A stretch of DNA of 59,067 nt from Sphingobacterium sp. (GTDB lineage: Bacteria > Bacteroidota > Bacteroidia > Sphingobacteriales > Sphingobacteriaceae). The notes under the pieces were generated by a model. It ran no database searches. It was not told the DNA's origin and saw nothing but the letters and a program-made list of their open reading frames with translations. Below are positions 9,120 through 18,369 of the stretch, one piece after another (within the stretch, counting starts at the first letter, position 1; each line of letters opens with the position of its first letter). The stretch lies in assembly GCA_031277685.1 (NCBI GenBank), contig JAITLV010000041.1:1-59067 (forward strand). The letters are read 5' to 3'. The translations under genes and the position numbers were made by a program.

Positions 9120-10919
9120 TTATTTTGTTATTTTCTTAATTGGTCTCGTGGAGACATTAGGTGAATTATCAGCAGTATTAGCTGATAAATTATAGTATCC
9201 ATGCCAACTTGGGTTTGTATTGAAATCAAAAGTATTGAACAGCTTTTTCCCACCGTTATTGGTCATCGTTGATGACAAATGGTAGGACCCCGTAGCAGAA
9301 GTAATATCCAACATAGTCCCGCCCTGTGCTTTTATCGCATTATTTACTATTGTCAGATTGGCGTCAACTAATTTTAGTTCATCTACTGCTGGGAGATACC
9401 AGCCAGCTGTCCTACCCGAGGTGGATTTATATTCATATGCATATATAAATCCACTTGTAACTGCATTCAACCCTAAGTTTTGATCCTTATTACGATCGAC
9501 TAGTGCTAATGTATTGCTATAGCCATCGGTAAAGCTCGGGGTAAAGAAGGTTGCTCCTACAGCGCCGAAAGGTCTTGCAGCATGTTCTAAAGCGATTATT
9601 TTCGCTTCTCTGACATTCATCGGATTTACCCAAAAAACAACACCTGCAGGTTTGAAATCAGCATCATAAAAAAGATCACCTAGTTCAAAAAAAGTTTTCG
9701 GAGCAGCGAGGCTATAAGGCAAAGATAATTCTGCTGTTTTCCCATTATACTGTGCCCGCAGTTTAATTTCACCTTTTCTATTGACAGTCGTCGACGCAAA
9801 AAAATCAACTGGAGCCTTTACTTTTAACGTATTTCCGGCTAAACTGACAGTCCAGTCCGGCGGTGCAGTCACAAGGCTAAGCGTAGCTCCAGGGCTGGAA
9901 CGGATCTCCGAGCTAAAGGGCTGCCCTTCTACCGCATCAAAGCGTTTCAACTGAGAAGAAAGATAAATACTGGAGGGACTCGTATTTTTTGGATGCGCAT
10001 TCATAAATTCCCACATTAATGGTGCAATATAATACCAACTTATACCGTGTCCTTCATCCAGTATGGTATAGAATTCAATATCTGCTTTTCCACCATTCCA
10101 TTTTCTAGTGTTATAAGATTTGTAATTATCAATCTTTAACGTATCGCTTACTATCGCATCCGAAGCAAAATATCCTCCAATCAAATTAGCCCAACTATTG
10201 ATATTTTCTAATGCGGCAGAATGAATTACAATATCATCATTCTTACCATTAAATGCACGAATAGGAACTATCCGTGTGGGTAGATTTGACTCTGCTAACT
10301 TCATTTGTCCAGAGACAGGTACTGCTGCTGCAAATACCTCTGAACGATAGTAAGCCAATACAAAAGAAAAAATTGCACCACTAGACTGTCCACAAGTATA
10401 GATCCTGTTTTCATCTGCAATTGGGGTATGCGTTTTAAAGTAATTTACCATCGCATCCACAAAAGGAAAATGATAATCAGAATTCTGCCAGTTTACAGCA
10501 GCCCCTGTATCCTCTCCAGCAGGATAAACAATAATACAATTTTCACGGATGGCCAACTGTGCTAAAGGATCACTCATGGATACATTACCTATAGGGTCCT
10601 CCCCTGTCCCATAACTTCCATGAAAATTAAATATGAGAGAAATCGGCTTCGACTTGACTATTGATACGGGCATAAAGTACTTGAACCGACGTTCAGTTTC
10701 TTTCCCATTATAGGTCACCTTTAATTTAACCAGTTGTACTCCCGGAGTCAGTTCACCTTCGACAGTTCCCGGTCCATTTCCATCTTTATCATAATCATCA
10801 ACATTGACCTCTTTTTTATTTTGTGACAGGTAAAGACTTTTGTCCTTAACACAGGCTGATAAACTAAAAAGAGATAATATTAGAAAGGGGAAATATATTT
10901 TTTTGAAAATCTTATTCAT
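9120..10919 (-). CDS. Lipoprotein esterase (PHB-depolymerase/feruloyl-esterase-like) fused to a DUF1566-like domain
   Basis: This is an outer-membrane-directed lipoprotein with lipobox LSAC (C23). Residues about 60-320 form an alpha/beta hydrolase of the LpqC/PHB-depolymerase type. It has oxyanion-hole HG at 100-101, the nucleophile elbow GQSSG (177-181, Ser179), and a late histidine in LDEGHGISWYY. A beta-sandwich linker follows at about 320-410. The last 180 residues (GDLFYDADFKPAGVVFWV, then GWYLPAVDELKLV) resemble the Lcl/DUF1566 surface domain found in Bacteroidota lipoproteins. At 599 aa it is longer than a plain esterase because of this fusion. It follows the PKD-like gene by 13 bases in the SusCD locus and probably hydrolyses an ester bond in the imported substrate or a host polymer. 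The substrate is unknown. Confidence 0.8.
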   Translation of the reverse strand: MNKIFKKIYFPFLILSLFSLSACVKDKSLYLSQNKKEVNVDDYDKDGNGPGTVEGELTPGVQLVKLKVTYNGKETERRFKYFMPVSIVKSKPISLIFNFHGSYGTGEDPIGNVSMSDPLAQLAIRENCIIVYPAGEDTGAAVNWQNSDYHFPFVDAMVNYFKTHTPIADENRIYTCGQSSGAIFSFVLAYYRSEVFAAAVPVSGQMKLAESNLPTRIVPIRAFNGKNDDIVIHSAALENINSWANLIGGYFASDAIVSDTLKIDNYKSYNTRKWNGGKADIEFYTILDEGHGISWYYIAPLMWEFMNAHPKNTSPSSIYLSSQLKRFDAVEGQPFSSEIRSSPGATLSLVTAPPDWTVSLAGNTLKVKAPVDFFASTTVNRKGEIKLRAQYNGKTAELSLPYSLAAPKTFFELGDLFYDADFKPAGVVFWVNPMNVREAKIIALEHAARPFGAVGATFFTPSFTDGYSNTLALVDRNKDQNLGLNAVTSGFIYAYEYKSTSGRTAGWYLPAVDELKLVDANLTIVNNAIKAQGGTMLDITSATGSYHLSSTMTNNGGKKLFNTFDFNTNPSWHGYYNLSANTADNSPNVSTRPIKKITK

Positions 10920-10932
10920 AACATCATCTTTT

Positions 10933-12600
10933 TTAAATATTGTCTAACTCTGTTACACCGCCATTAGACCTACCATCACGCCAATGTGTCTGATACTTTA
11001 TCTTTACATCAACCGGTATTCCAGACACAGCTTCATACTTCTCCTTTAAGGTCAGCCCTAAGCTTGTCTTATCAAGATCAAATCGTAAGATATCACCTTT
11101 ATTGGTATCACCATTACCATCTTTATCTGCACCGTAACGTGATACGCCCAAGAGCAACGTTTTCTCGGTACGCGAGACAGTCATGCTGGTAATCACAGCA
11201 TCTTCCTTATAACCAAGTGATGTGAGCGAAATGGCTACATGCCCCGAATTAGGCACCAAATTGGACGTCACATCCAAAATATTATACTTATACAATTTAT
11301 TACCAGCAGTGAAGAACACATAAGGGGAAGCTTTCATATTGTAAAACTTGCTTTGATCATTTGCAACTCCTCCACTTACTTCGCCTACCAAGTTGTATTT
11401 ATTACCCGATTTGCCTAATAGCAAAAATTTCAATGCATTGGCAGAAGCTTTCAATACTGCAAACGAGGTTCCTGTTTGGCTTGTCGCAGCACCATAGAGA
11501 AGATCATGACCAGGAAAAGCTTTCAGATCAGTTGTTGGTATAGTATAACTACTACCATAGCTAGAATATGTAAAACGGCCAAAAACACGATCAAACAACA
11601 TGAAATTACCTAAGGTATAACCGTGCTGGAATAAGGTTCCATTAGGGGTCGGTATCATTGTATCAAAATACCCAAATGGTGAAAAATACCCCGTCGTCCC
11701 ATATGCACTTTTACGATTATATGAAAAAGTCGTCGTGAAAGGTGGGGGAGCCAACGTTGCAAAATACAAAGCGCCACCGGAAATCATTTGGAAATGTATA
11801 CTCTGATGGAAATTGCTTCCATAAGGATTATTACGCCACATCTCTACGCCTTGTGCCATAAACTCGGGTTTGTAACCACTGATATCAGGCGCAGGATAAG
11901 ATGCCGAACGTGTATAAGCCTCACCTTCTAAGGTAGGTACAACATTGGGTTCCAATGTACTTTTATCAATAAGAACCAAACGATTATCTGTTAATACCAA
12001 GATTCTCCCAAACTGGTTGGCAAAAGGCGCAATATTTGTTAGAGCAACTTGTGAAGTAGGTTCTACCATCAAAAAATCCAATCGCTGCGGATCTATGCCC
12101 AAAGGCTTTCCAAAGCGTGACTCATAGTAATTGATTGCCCAATTAGCCGTTTTATCCAGTCGTAAATAGGACAGTTCGGCTTTTCCTTTAGACTTACTCA
12201 ATACCATAATCAAATTTCCCGCGGTGGAAGAGGAAACATTCAAATCAAACCTAAAGTAACTTTTTACTTTCGTAATTTTATCCTCCACAATAAAACGTGA
12301 TATTTTATTTCCAGGAGTCATAGTTACCTTGATATTTAAATTCAGACTATTGGAAACAATCGTATTATTTATATCCCAACTATAGTTAAACTTACTGGTA
12401 TCGCTATACTGTGTCCCCTGCATTTTAGGTTCAATCTTCAAACTATCGTCCATATCTCTGGCATATTGTTTATCAATACCTAGTACGGTCAATTCATTGA
12501 TTTCCATATAATCCTCCGGACCTGTCCCCAGGTCCTTGTAACAGGAACCTAACATCCCGCCGAAGATTAACATTAGAATTAGTTTTTTATAAAATTTCAT
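10933..12600 (-). CDS. PKD-like family lipoprotein of a SusCD locus
   Basis: The 555-aa lipoprotein has lipobox GSC at C20, then an N-terminal beta region with SWDIN and LNLNIKVTMTPGN strands (PKD-like), and a large C-terminal part with repeated strand motifs that may form a propeller (for example FGRILVLTDNRLVLIDKS and YNILDVTSNLVP). No catalytic motif is visible. Such PKD-like proteins are regularly encoded after SusD and DUF4843 genes in Sphingobacteriaceae and probably act as a surface ligand-binding protein handing substrate to SusCD. Gaps are 27 bases to the DUF4843 gene and 13 bases to the esterase gene. The family assignment rests on position and the N-terminal pattern, so it is moderately certain. 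Confidence 0.72.
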   Translation of the reverse strand: MKFYKKLILMLIFGGMLGSCYKDLGTGPEDYMEINELTVLGIDKQYARDMDDSLKIEPKMQGTQYSDTSKFNYSWDINNTIVSNSLNLNIKVTMTPGNKISRFIVEDKITKVKSYFRFDLNVSSSTAGNLIMVLSKSKGKAELSYLRLDKTANWAINYYESRFGKPLGIDPQRLDFLMVEPTSQVALTNIAPFANQFGRILVLTDNRLVLIDKSTLEPNVVPTLEGEAYTRSASYPAPDISGYKPEFMAQGVEMWRNNPYGSNFHQSIHFQMISGGALYFATLAPPPFTTTFSYNRKSAYGTTGYFSPFGYFDTMIPTPNGTLFQHGYTLGNFMLFDRVFGRFTYSSYGSSYTIPTTDLKAFPGHDLLYGAATSQTGTSFAVLKASANALKFLLLGKSGNKYNLVGEVSGGVANDQSKFYNMKASPYVFFTAGNKLYKYNILDVTSNLVPNSGHVAISLTSLGYKEDAVITSMTVSRTEKTLLLGVSRYGADKDGNGDTNKGDILRFDLDKTSLGLTLKEKYEAVSGIPVDVKIKYQTHWRDGRSNGGVTELDNI

Positions 12601-12627
12601 TATATATGCTATCTATATGGTTCATAA

Positions 12628-13398
12628 TTAGTCTTGCAACACCATCCTATCCATGTAAATTCGAGCTCCGGTTTCATCATCAAAAGTTGGTACGGCATCC
12701 AAATACCTAGTCAACCCATTAAAATACTCTCGTCCCACATTGTTAACATCGAAGTCACATTTATCTTTATTGGAAAATTTCGCATTGAAAGAAATCAGTA
12801 TTTTCCATTTTTTTGGATGGTAAAATCCGAGATAAGGACCACGAAGAGGATCTTTCCACCAAATTGGTTCAGACAAATAATTATTGAGATATAGAAATGT
12901 TCTAAGTCCACCTTTCATTCCAAGATTAAAATCATCTGTAGGTTTCAAGTCTAAAGCAATTCTGCGATCTTCTGGATTTATAAAACTGCTGTTTAAGTTG
13001 GATCTTAACACAACTATTTTCAGTGTATCCTTCATTCTGCCAGCTCGAAAAGTTTGTATGGGAGAAATTAGCTTATAATGCATCCCTTCAACAGCAGTAG
13101 TTGAGTCAGCACCGACACTAATTCCATAAGTACGGTCTCTATCCGATACCGATCCCAAAAATTCCACAACAATTCGTGCTGTATCCTCTTTCATCTCCTC
13201 TGCTGCCATACCAAAGGAATAGACACTCCGGTCGACATAAGTTCGCGTTATTTTCTGCAAGATGGTATCTTCTTTATAGTATCTAAATTGGATACGCGAT
13301 TTTTCTGTGTAAAGATTGTCTATTTTTTGATCACAGGAAGAGAAATGGACCACCGCTACAAAAAAAGACAGCAATAGTATTATATATCTACGTTTCAT
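12628..13398 (-). CDS. DUF4843 domain lipoprotein
   Basis: A 256-aa lipoprotein with a hydrophobic leader and lipobox HFSSC (C22). The mature part shows the DUF4843 features: an early IQFRYYKED strand, repeated TARIVVEFLGSVSDRDR, an AVEGMHYKL motif typical of Calx-beta-like sandwiches in this family, and IPW-like SEPIWWKD near the C-terminal third, followed by YLGFYHPKKWKILI. It lies 11 bases after SusD and before the PKD-like gene, the standard SusD-DUF4843-PKD order. Its function is unknown; a surface glycan- or peptide-binding accessory role is inferred from the neighbourhood only. Confidence 0.83.
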   Translation of the reverse strand: MKRRYIILLLSFFVAVVHFSSCDQKIDNLYTEKSRIQFRYYKEDTILQKITRTYVDRSVYSFGMAAEEMKEDTARIVVEFLGSVSDRDRTYGISVGADSTTAVEGMHYKLISPIQTFRAGRMKDTLKIVVLRSNLNSSFINPEDRRIALDLKPTDDFNLGMKGGLRTFLYLNNYLSEPIWWKDPLRGPYLGFYHPKKWKILISFNAKFSNKDKCDFDVNNVGREYFNGLTRYLDAVPTFDDETGARIYMDRMVLQD

Positions 13399-13409
13399 AA
13401 TATTCCAGT

Positions 13410-14807
13410 TTAATTTCGGTTTCCAGTTTCAATTTCTTTTAAAGGAATTGGGAGTACGAATATAGTATTCGGTATACCCTGAATCCATCTTTTAACGCCA
13501 TACCAGAACTGGCCTTCACCCAAAAATTCTCTTTTCGATTCACGCATAATATATTCCAGCGTCAGGTATGACCAATGCGCATTGTTCCGTATACGATGAT
13601 CACGTAGCTGATTGATATATGATTGCGCTTGTTGATCATCTTTTCCCAGGTAACATTCTGCTAGTATTAAATACATCTCAGAAAGTTTAATCATTGGAAT
13701 TTTCGGGAAGAACTTATCTTTATTATCCACTTTATACTTTACAAATGAGCCATCTGTGGTTGAGAACCACTTGATATAGCGGATATCATCATTATTAGCC
13801 TCATACAACTGTGCTACGTTTGCAAATGGCAAAAAAGCTAAAGTGGTAGTACCTTTGTCATCCGTATGGGAATAGTGGATTTCGGTCGTAAAATCAGAGA
13901 GCTTTTTGTTTCTCAATGAAAAAATATGTTCATCTGAGAATAACATATCAATCTCCTTATCCGATTTGTCTACACTGGCAAAATCCAAAAGTCTAAATCG
14001 CTGAGATTCTACAACCTCCTTCGCGTACTTGATTGCATTATTTTTATCTCCGCGCATTAGACTTACACGGGCTAATAAAGCCTTTACTCCATATAGATTG
14101 AAACGGGCGACATACTTGTCGGCCTCGTTTTTATTGACTATTTCATAAGGCTTCACTTTCGTGATCGGATCATTTGCCAGGTATTTTTCGGCAGCTTTAA
14201 GATCATCAATGACCAACTGGACATTTTCTTCTACAGTATAAACCGGTGGCAAAGAAACCCCAAACGTCAGATTATAGGGTATTCCTGGTGCTTTTGGCGA
14301 AGCTGCAACATCTGGGCAAAACATACGTATCAGGTCACAATGCAAATAGGCTCTTAACGCATACGCTTCTCCCAGTATCTGACTTTTCGTTTCAGGACTT
14401 AATACACTCGCATCTTTATCAGCCCATGTTATAATATTATTTGCTCCGCCAATGGCACTGTACAACTGACTCCATATTTTTGCTATCGTTACTTGTGAGC
14501 CTGCATCTTTATAATCATATGCTCTAAGTTTGGCATATCTGGCAGCAATATTATTTGTGCCATAATAGTCTCCAAGCAAATCCATCACCTCCATGCTTAG
14601 CTTTTTCCCATAGAGACTAGAATCGGCCATTTGACTATATACACCCGCCAGGGCTTCCTGGTAACCCTGTGGTGTACTGAAAAGTTTTTCCTGCGTCACT
14701 TTATCGGCCAACTCTACATCCAGCCATTTATTACAGGCCGACAAAAAGAATAAAGGTCCCAGCAGTAATACAAATTTTAGTTTCATCAGAATAAATTGTT
14801 TATTCAT
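13410..14807 (-). CDS. RagB/SusD-family nutrient-uptake lipoprotein
   Basis: SusD-like proteins cap their SusC channel and capture substrate at the cell surface. The 465-aa protein has a lipobox LSAC followed by NKWLDVE, typical for the family. TPR-like helices follow (YQEALAGVYSQMADSSLYG; GEAYALRAYLHCDLIRMFCPD), and the conserved C-terminal region is KIPMIKLSEMYLILAECYL with ESKREFLGEGQFWYGVKRW. There are two possible starts, MNKQF at 14807 and the Met eight codons later. It is translationally close to SusC upstream (10 bases) and to the DUF4843 gene (11 bases), so it belongs to one transcript. It is short compared with sugar-binding SusD proteins (about 550 aa), closer to RagB-type proteins. 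Confidence 0.92.
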   Translation of the reverse strand: MNKQFILMKLKFVLLLGPLFFLSACNKWLDVELADKVTQEKLFSTPQGYQEALAGVYSQMADSSLYGKKLSMEVMDLLGDYYGTNNIAARYAKLRAYDYKDAGSQVTIAKIWSQLYSAIGGANNIITWADKDASVLSPETKSQILGEAYALRAYLHCDLIRMFCPDVAASPKAPGIPYNLTFGVSLPPVYTVEENVQLVIDDLKAAEKYLANDPITKVKPYEIVNKNEADKYVARFNLYGVKALLARVSLMRGDKNNAIKYAKEVVESQRFRLLDFASVDKSDKEIDMLFSDEHIFSLRNKKLSDFTTEIHYSHTDDKGTTTLAFLPFANVAQLYEANNDDIRYIKWFSTTDGSFVKYKVDNKDKFFPKIPMIKLSEMYLILAECYLGKDDQQAQSYINQLRDHRIRNNAHWSYLTLEYIMRESKREFLGEGQFWYGVKRWIQGIPNTIFVLPIPLKEIETGNRN

Positions 14808-14817
14808 ATCTATTTCT

Positions 14818-17800
14818 TTAGAATGTCAGATTAAGTGCCAGTGAAAAGGTCTGAGCATAGGGATATCTTGTTCCTCTTTCCATCTTTACCGTGGAAAAGC
14901 GAAACAGATCAGTACTAGTCAACATAATACGGGCACGTTCCAGCTTTAGATTCGTCAATACTTTGGCTGGCAGATCATAGGTCAACGTTAGGGTTTGTAA
15001 CCTTAGGAAATCATTCCTTTGTACTAACCTGGTCGTTTGGTAAGGCGGTTCTGTATCATCTATACGTTTATACAAAGCGACATCACCTGGTTTTTTCCAG
15101 CGTTCGTAGAGTACACGTCGGTCTGCATTAAAAAGAGGATTGGACCCTTCAACCTTTTGCGCCAATGTTGAATTATAAATCTTACCACCATATTCATAGG
15201 CTAAAATGAAATATAAATTGAATCCTTTATACAATAGGTTGGACTGAAAGGTTCCCATCCAAGTAGGATTCATGTCACCCACAATAATTTTATCTTTAGG
15301 GTCGTAATCGAAAGTCAGATCACCATTTAATTTCCGATAGATTTCATTGCCCGTCATTGGATCAATACCTAAAGATTCAACTACCATCAATGCACTCTGG
15401 GATCGTCCAGCTTGGTAAGTACGTAGTGGTTTAGGTCCTGTCACATTATCTTTCTTACCAGCTTCTTCATTCATCGCCTCCAAAGCATTCGATAGGTGTT
15501 TGATTTTGTTTTTATTTGTTGCTGCCCCTAATGTAAAGTTCCAGTTGACAGATTTTTTTCCACGAAGGACATTAAAACGCAAACGCATATCCATCCCCTT
15601 ATTTTCCATCGAACCTAAATTTTCAGTATAACTCAAAAATCCAGTCGAAGGTGCAATATCAATTGGCAATAACAAATTTTGGGTTTGCTTGATATAAGCA
15701 TCAATATTTAAAACGAGCAAGTTTTTGAACATTGTCAAATCTGCACCGATATTATTTTGAAGGGTATTTTGCCATTTCAATGCAGGATTACCATAACCTA
15801 ATAATCGGGCCCCATAATATCCATTGTATTCATATAACGGATCATAGCCATACTTGGTTAGGGCCTGATCTGCGGAGAAATTAACAGATCCGGTACTACC
15901 TACTGAAGCACGGACTTTAAGGGTCGCATCGCTATTCCACCATTTTTCACGATCCGCATTCCAAGCAACACCAGCAGACCAAAAGGGAGCAAACCGAGAA
16001 TCCCGACCAAATCGGCTGGAGCCATCTGTACGAAAAGAAAGATCCACAAAATAGCGATTTTCATAACCTACATTCGCGTTCAGAAAAAAACCGATCATCT
16101 TTGACTTATCAAAATACCCCCTAGGACTGGTGTTTTCCTTAAACTGTTGAGCATATTGAATAAAGTTCATATTATCACTCAAAAAGCCTGTTGCAGTGTA
16201 CCCTTCTCCAACCGCTGAAGTTGTCACAGCATTGGCTCCAACACCAATATTCGTCGATATTTTATCCATGAATATCTTATTGTAGGAAGCTGTTACAGTA
16301 CCATCAAAATTGATATTGTCCTGATCATAAATTTCATAACTACCTTTCTTATCCGTTTCAGTCTCTCTATCAAATGTCGAAGATAGTGGTGAAATATACT
16401 TCTCTGTCTTTATCAGCTTTTTACTTAGTGAGGCTCTTCCTGTAATTCGAAAATTGGGATTAATCCGCCAGTCCATATTAAAGTTGTCCTGAATCTCCGT
16501 ATAACGATCATAATCCTTATTGGGTAAAAAAGCATCAACCATTGGATTTAAGGTACTATTGAATTCATAAAACCGGATAACATCACCTGTTTCTCGGTCA
16601 TAGATACGATCTATAGGGTTCTGCCTAGCGTACGTATCAAAAGTGCCATAGGGAGAATTGAAACCTTTGACGTTATTGACCGTAACATCGTTTCGGATCA
16701 AAAAATCTTTCCGTGGATAGTAATTGAAGCTCACATTAATACCATACCGATCGCGTCCAGACTCCTTCATTACCCCCTTATCCTTATCATAGTTGAGGTT
16801 AACCCCATAACGGAAACTTCGATCTCCCCCTTCAACAAATGCATTATAGCGTTGGTTAACACTAGTTGTCAAAGGTTTAGACAACCAATAAGTATCCACA
16901 CCTCTCGCAACTTCAGCCAATCTATCACTATATTTGAGATCTAAGAGAATCTGTTCTTCACGGCTATTAGTCAGACTTGTATACAGGCCAGCCAATCGTT
17001 CATACTCCAATTTTTCACGAGAATTCATGAGGTTATAGTCGCGTAGGTCAGGTACTGATACATTAGAAGTCGCATTAAAAGAGACACGTACAGCCCCTTC
17101 TTTAGGTGGTATAGTTGTGATCAAAATAACCCCGTTGGCACCTCTTGAACCATATAGGGAAGTTGCCGATGCATCACGCAAAATCACGAAGGATTCAATA
17201 CGGTTCATATCTAAGTCATAGATTCTTGTCGCCGACACCTCAATACCATCGAGCAGATACAATGGTCCATTGGGATTACTTCGTGAGTCGTCTGCGCTCG
17301 AACGTAGGTCAAATCCGTTCTCCCCACGAACCGTAATATCAGGCACACGATTTGGATCCGAACCGAACTCCAGATTTGGAGCTACACGTACAGAAGGATC
17401 AAACGCATTAAGTGCCTGCATCAGGTTCAACGACCCAACTTTTCTAAGGTCTTCTCCTGAAACGACTACCTGAGAGCCCGTCACACTTTGTTTAGTTCGA
17501 CTGAAGTAGCCGGTCACGACAACATCACTCAACTGTTCATGCGAGGATTGCAACCTAATCTCATATCGTCCAGATTTAGTTATCAACACTTGAACATGCT
17601 TTTTGTAGCCGACAAAGCTAAATGTAGCTTCCTTGCCATCAACAGAAGCCGGAAGGTTAAATTCACCTTTGGCATCAGTGGTAAAAGAAAGTTCTTTGCT
17701 AAATACAATAGATACCCCTGTCAATGGTTTTCCCTGATCATCCGTCACTTTTCCCCGAATCCCTTGTTGAATAATGAATTCCCTATTTTCAACGGTCCGT

Positions 17801-18216
17801 TCACGTCTTGGCAACAAGACAATTGTATTTTCTTCAATTCTGTAATTAAAGCCTTTCGACGCCAATATCTCCTCCATGGCTTTGGACAGAGGAGCGTTGT
17901 TTAGATCAACAGAAATACTGCTTTCCACATCCAACATTTTGGAATTATAAAGAAAGCCATAGCCTGTCTGCTTGGTAACTGTACGTAGGGCGTCTTTTAT
18001 TTTTACCCGTTGCCCTTTAAGTGTCACTTGTTGCGAATAAACAGAAGCGCTTAAGTGCAACAAAGGAACAATGGTCAAAACTCCAGTTAATTTCATAATT
18101 CTCCAGACTTTTTGCGTCCCCAGGCGATTGATATCGGTTATATCTTTCGGAGAGGACAAATGAATACGGCAAAGCCACCTTGCAAAAGGTGCTTTTTTAT
18201 CCGAATAGATTTGCAT
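14818..18216 (-). CDS. SusC/RagA-family TonB-linked outer-membrane transporter with STN signalling domain
   Basis: This TonB-dependent channel imports a ligand delivered by the partner SusD. Its STN domain (about 60-140; VTLKGQRVKIKDALRTV, NAPLSKAMEEILASKGF) can signal to the FecR protein encoded just upstream. A carboxypeptidase-like regulatory domain follows (GIRGKVTDDQGKPLTGVSIV), then the plug (VVVTGYFSRTKQSVTGS; LYLLDGIEVS; LRDASATSLYGSRGANGVI), then the barrel ending LALNLTF. The full frame has 1132 aa. An alternative start at ATG 18096 (MKLTGVLTIV) sits directly before the signal peptide and may be the real one. Presence of STN together with ECF sigma and FecR upstream indicates cell-surface-signalling control of this locus. 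Confidence 0.93.
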   Translation of the reverse strand: MQIYSDKKAPFARWLCRIHLSSPKDITDINRLGTQKVWRIMKLTGVLTIVPLLHLSASVYSQQVTLKGQRVKIKDALRTVTKQTGYGFLYNSKMLDVESSISVDLNNAPLSKAMEEILASKGFNYRIEENTIVLLPRRERTVENREFIIQQGIRGKVTDDQGKPLTGVSIVFSKELSFTTDAKGEFNLPASVDGKEATFSFVGYKKHVQVLITKSGRYEIRLQSSHEQLSDVVVTGYFSRTKQSVTGSQVVVSGEDLRKVGSLNLMQALNAFDPSVRVAPNLEFGSDPNRVPDITVRGENGFDLRSSADDSRSNPNGPLYLLDGIEVSATRIYDLDMNRIESFVILRDASATSLYGSRGANGVILITTIPPKEGAVRVSFNATSNVSVPDLRDYNLMNSREKLEYERLAGLYTSLTNSREEQILLDLKYSDRLAEVARGVDTYWLSKPLTTSVNQRYNAFVEGGDRSFRYGVNLNYDKDKGVMKESGRDRYGINVSFNYYPRKDFLIRNDVTVNNVKGFNSPYGTFDTYARQNPIDRIYDRETGDVIRFYEFNSTLNPMVDAFLPNKDYDRYTEIQDNFNMDWRINPNFRITGRASLSKKLIKTEKYISPLSSTFDRETETDKKGSYEIYDQDNINFDGTVTASYNKIFMDKISTNIGVGANAVTTSAVGEGYTATGFLSDNMNFIQYAQQFKENTSPRGYFDKSKMIGFFLNANVGYENRYFVDLSFRTDGSSRFGRDSRFAPFWSAGVAWNADREKWWNSDATLKVRASVGSTGSVNFSADQALTKYGYDPLYEYNGYYGARLLGYGNPALKWQNTLQNNIGADLTMFKNLLVLNIDAYIKQTQNLLLPIDIAPSTGFLSYTENLGSMENKGMDMRLRFNVLRGKKSVNWNFTLGAATNKNKIKHLSNALEAMNEEAGKKDNVTGPKPLRTYQAGRSQSALMVVESLGIDPMTGNEIYRKLNGDLTFDYDPKDKIIVGDMNPTWMGTFQSNLLYKGFNLYFILAYEYGGKIYNSTLAQKVEGSNPLFNADRRVLYERWKKPGDVALYKRIDDTEPPYQTTRLVQRNDFLRLQTLTLTYDLPAKVLTNLKLERARIMLTSTDLFRFSTVKMERGTRYPYAQTFSLALNLTF

Positions 18217-18277
18217 ACTTTTGGTTAAGAGTTAGTTAATGAACACTATAAATTTCTGTAGAGGCTAGCTCCATTTT

Positions 18278-18304
18278 AGTCCCGATTGCCGTCGGGACTT
18301 TTTC
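18278..18304 (+). other. Hairpin between the FecR and SusC genes
   Basis: An 8-bp stem (AGTCCCGA at 18278-18285 with its complement at 18292-18299) is followed by five T on the plus strand. It lies in the 153-base gap before SusC. In the minus-strand transcript no T tract follows, so I read it as a leader structure or as a terminator for antisense transcription. The gap is also where a SusC-specific promoter should lie, but I see no clear promoter. Confidence 0.45.
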
Positions 18305-18369
18305 CTTTATTTACTATAGATAAGTCTTTTACATATTTTTTTTGTTTAGGTTATTTGATATAATTGTTG

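Noticed and set aside
17488..17904. 138-codon plus-strand frame inside the first SusC gene
   Set aside because: Antisense to the well-defined SusC plug and STN coding region; no recognisable motif.
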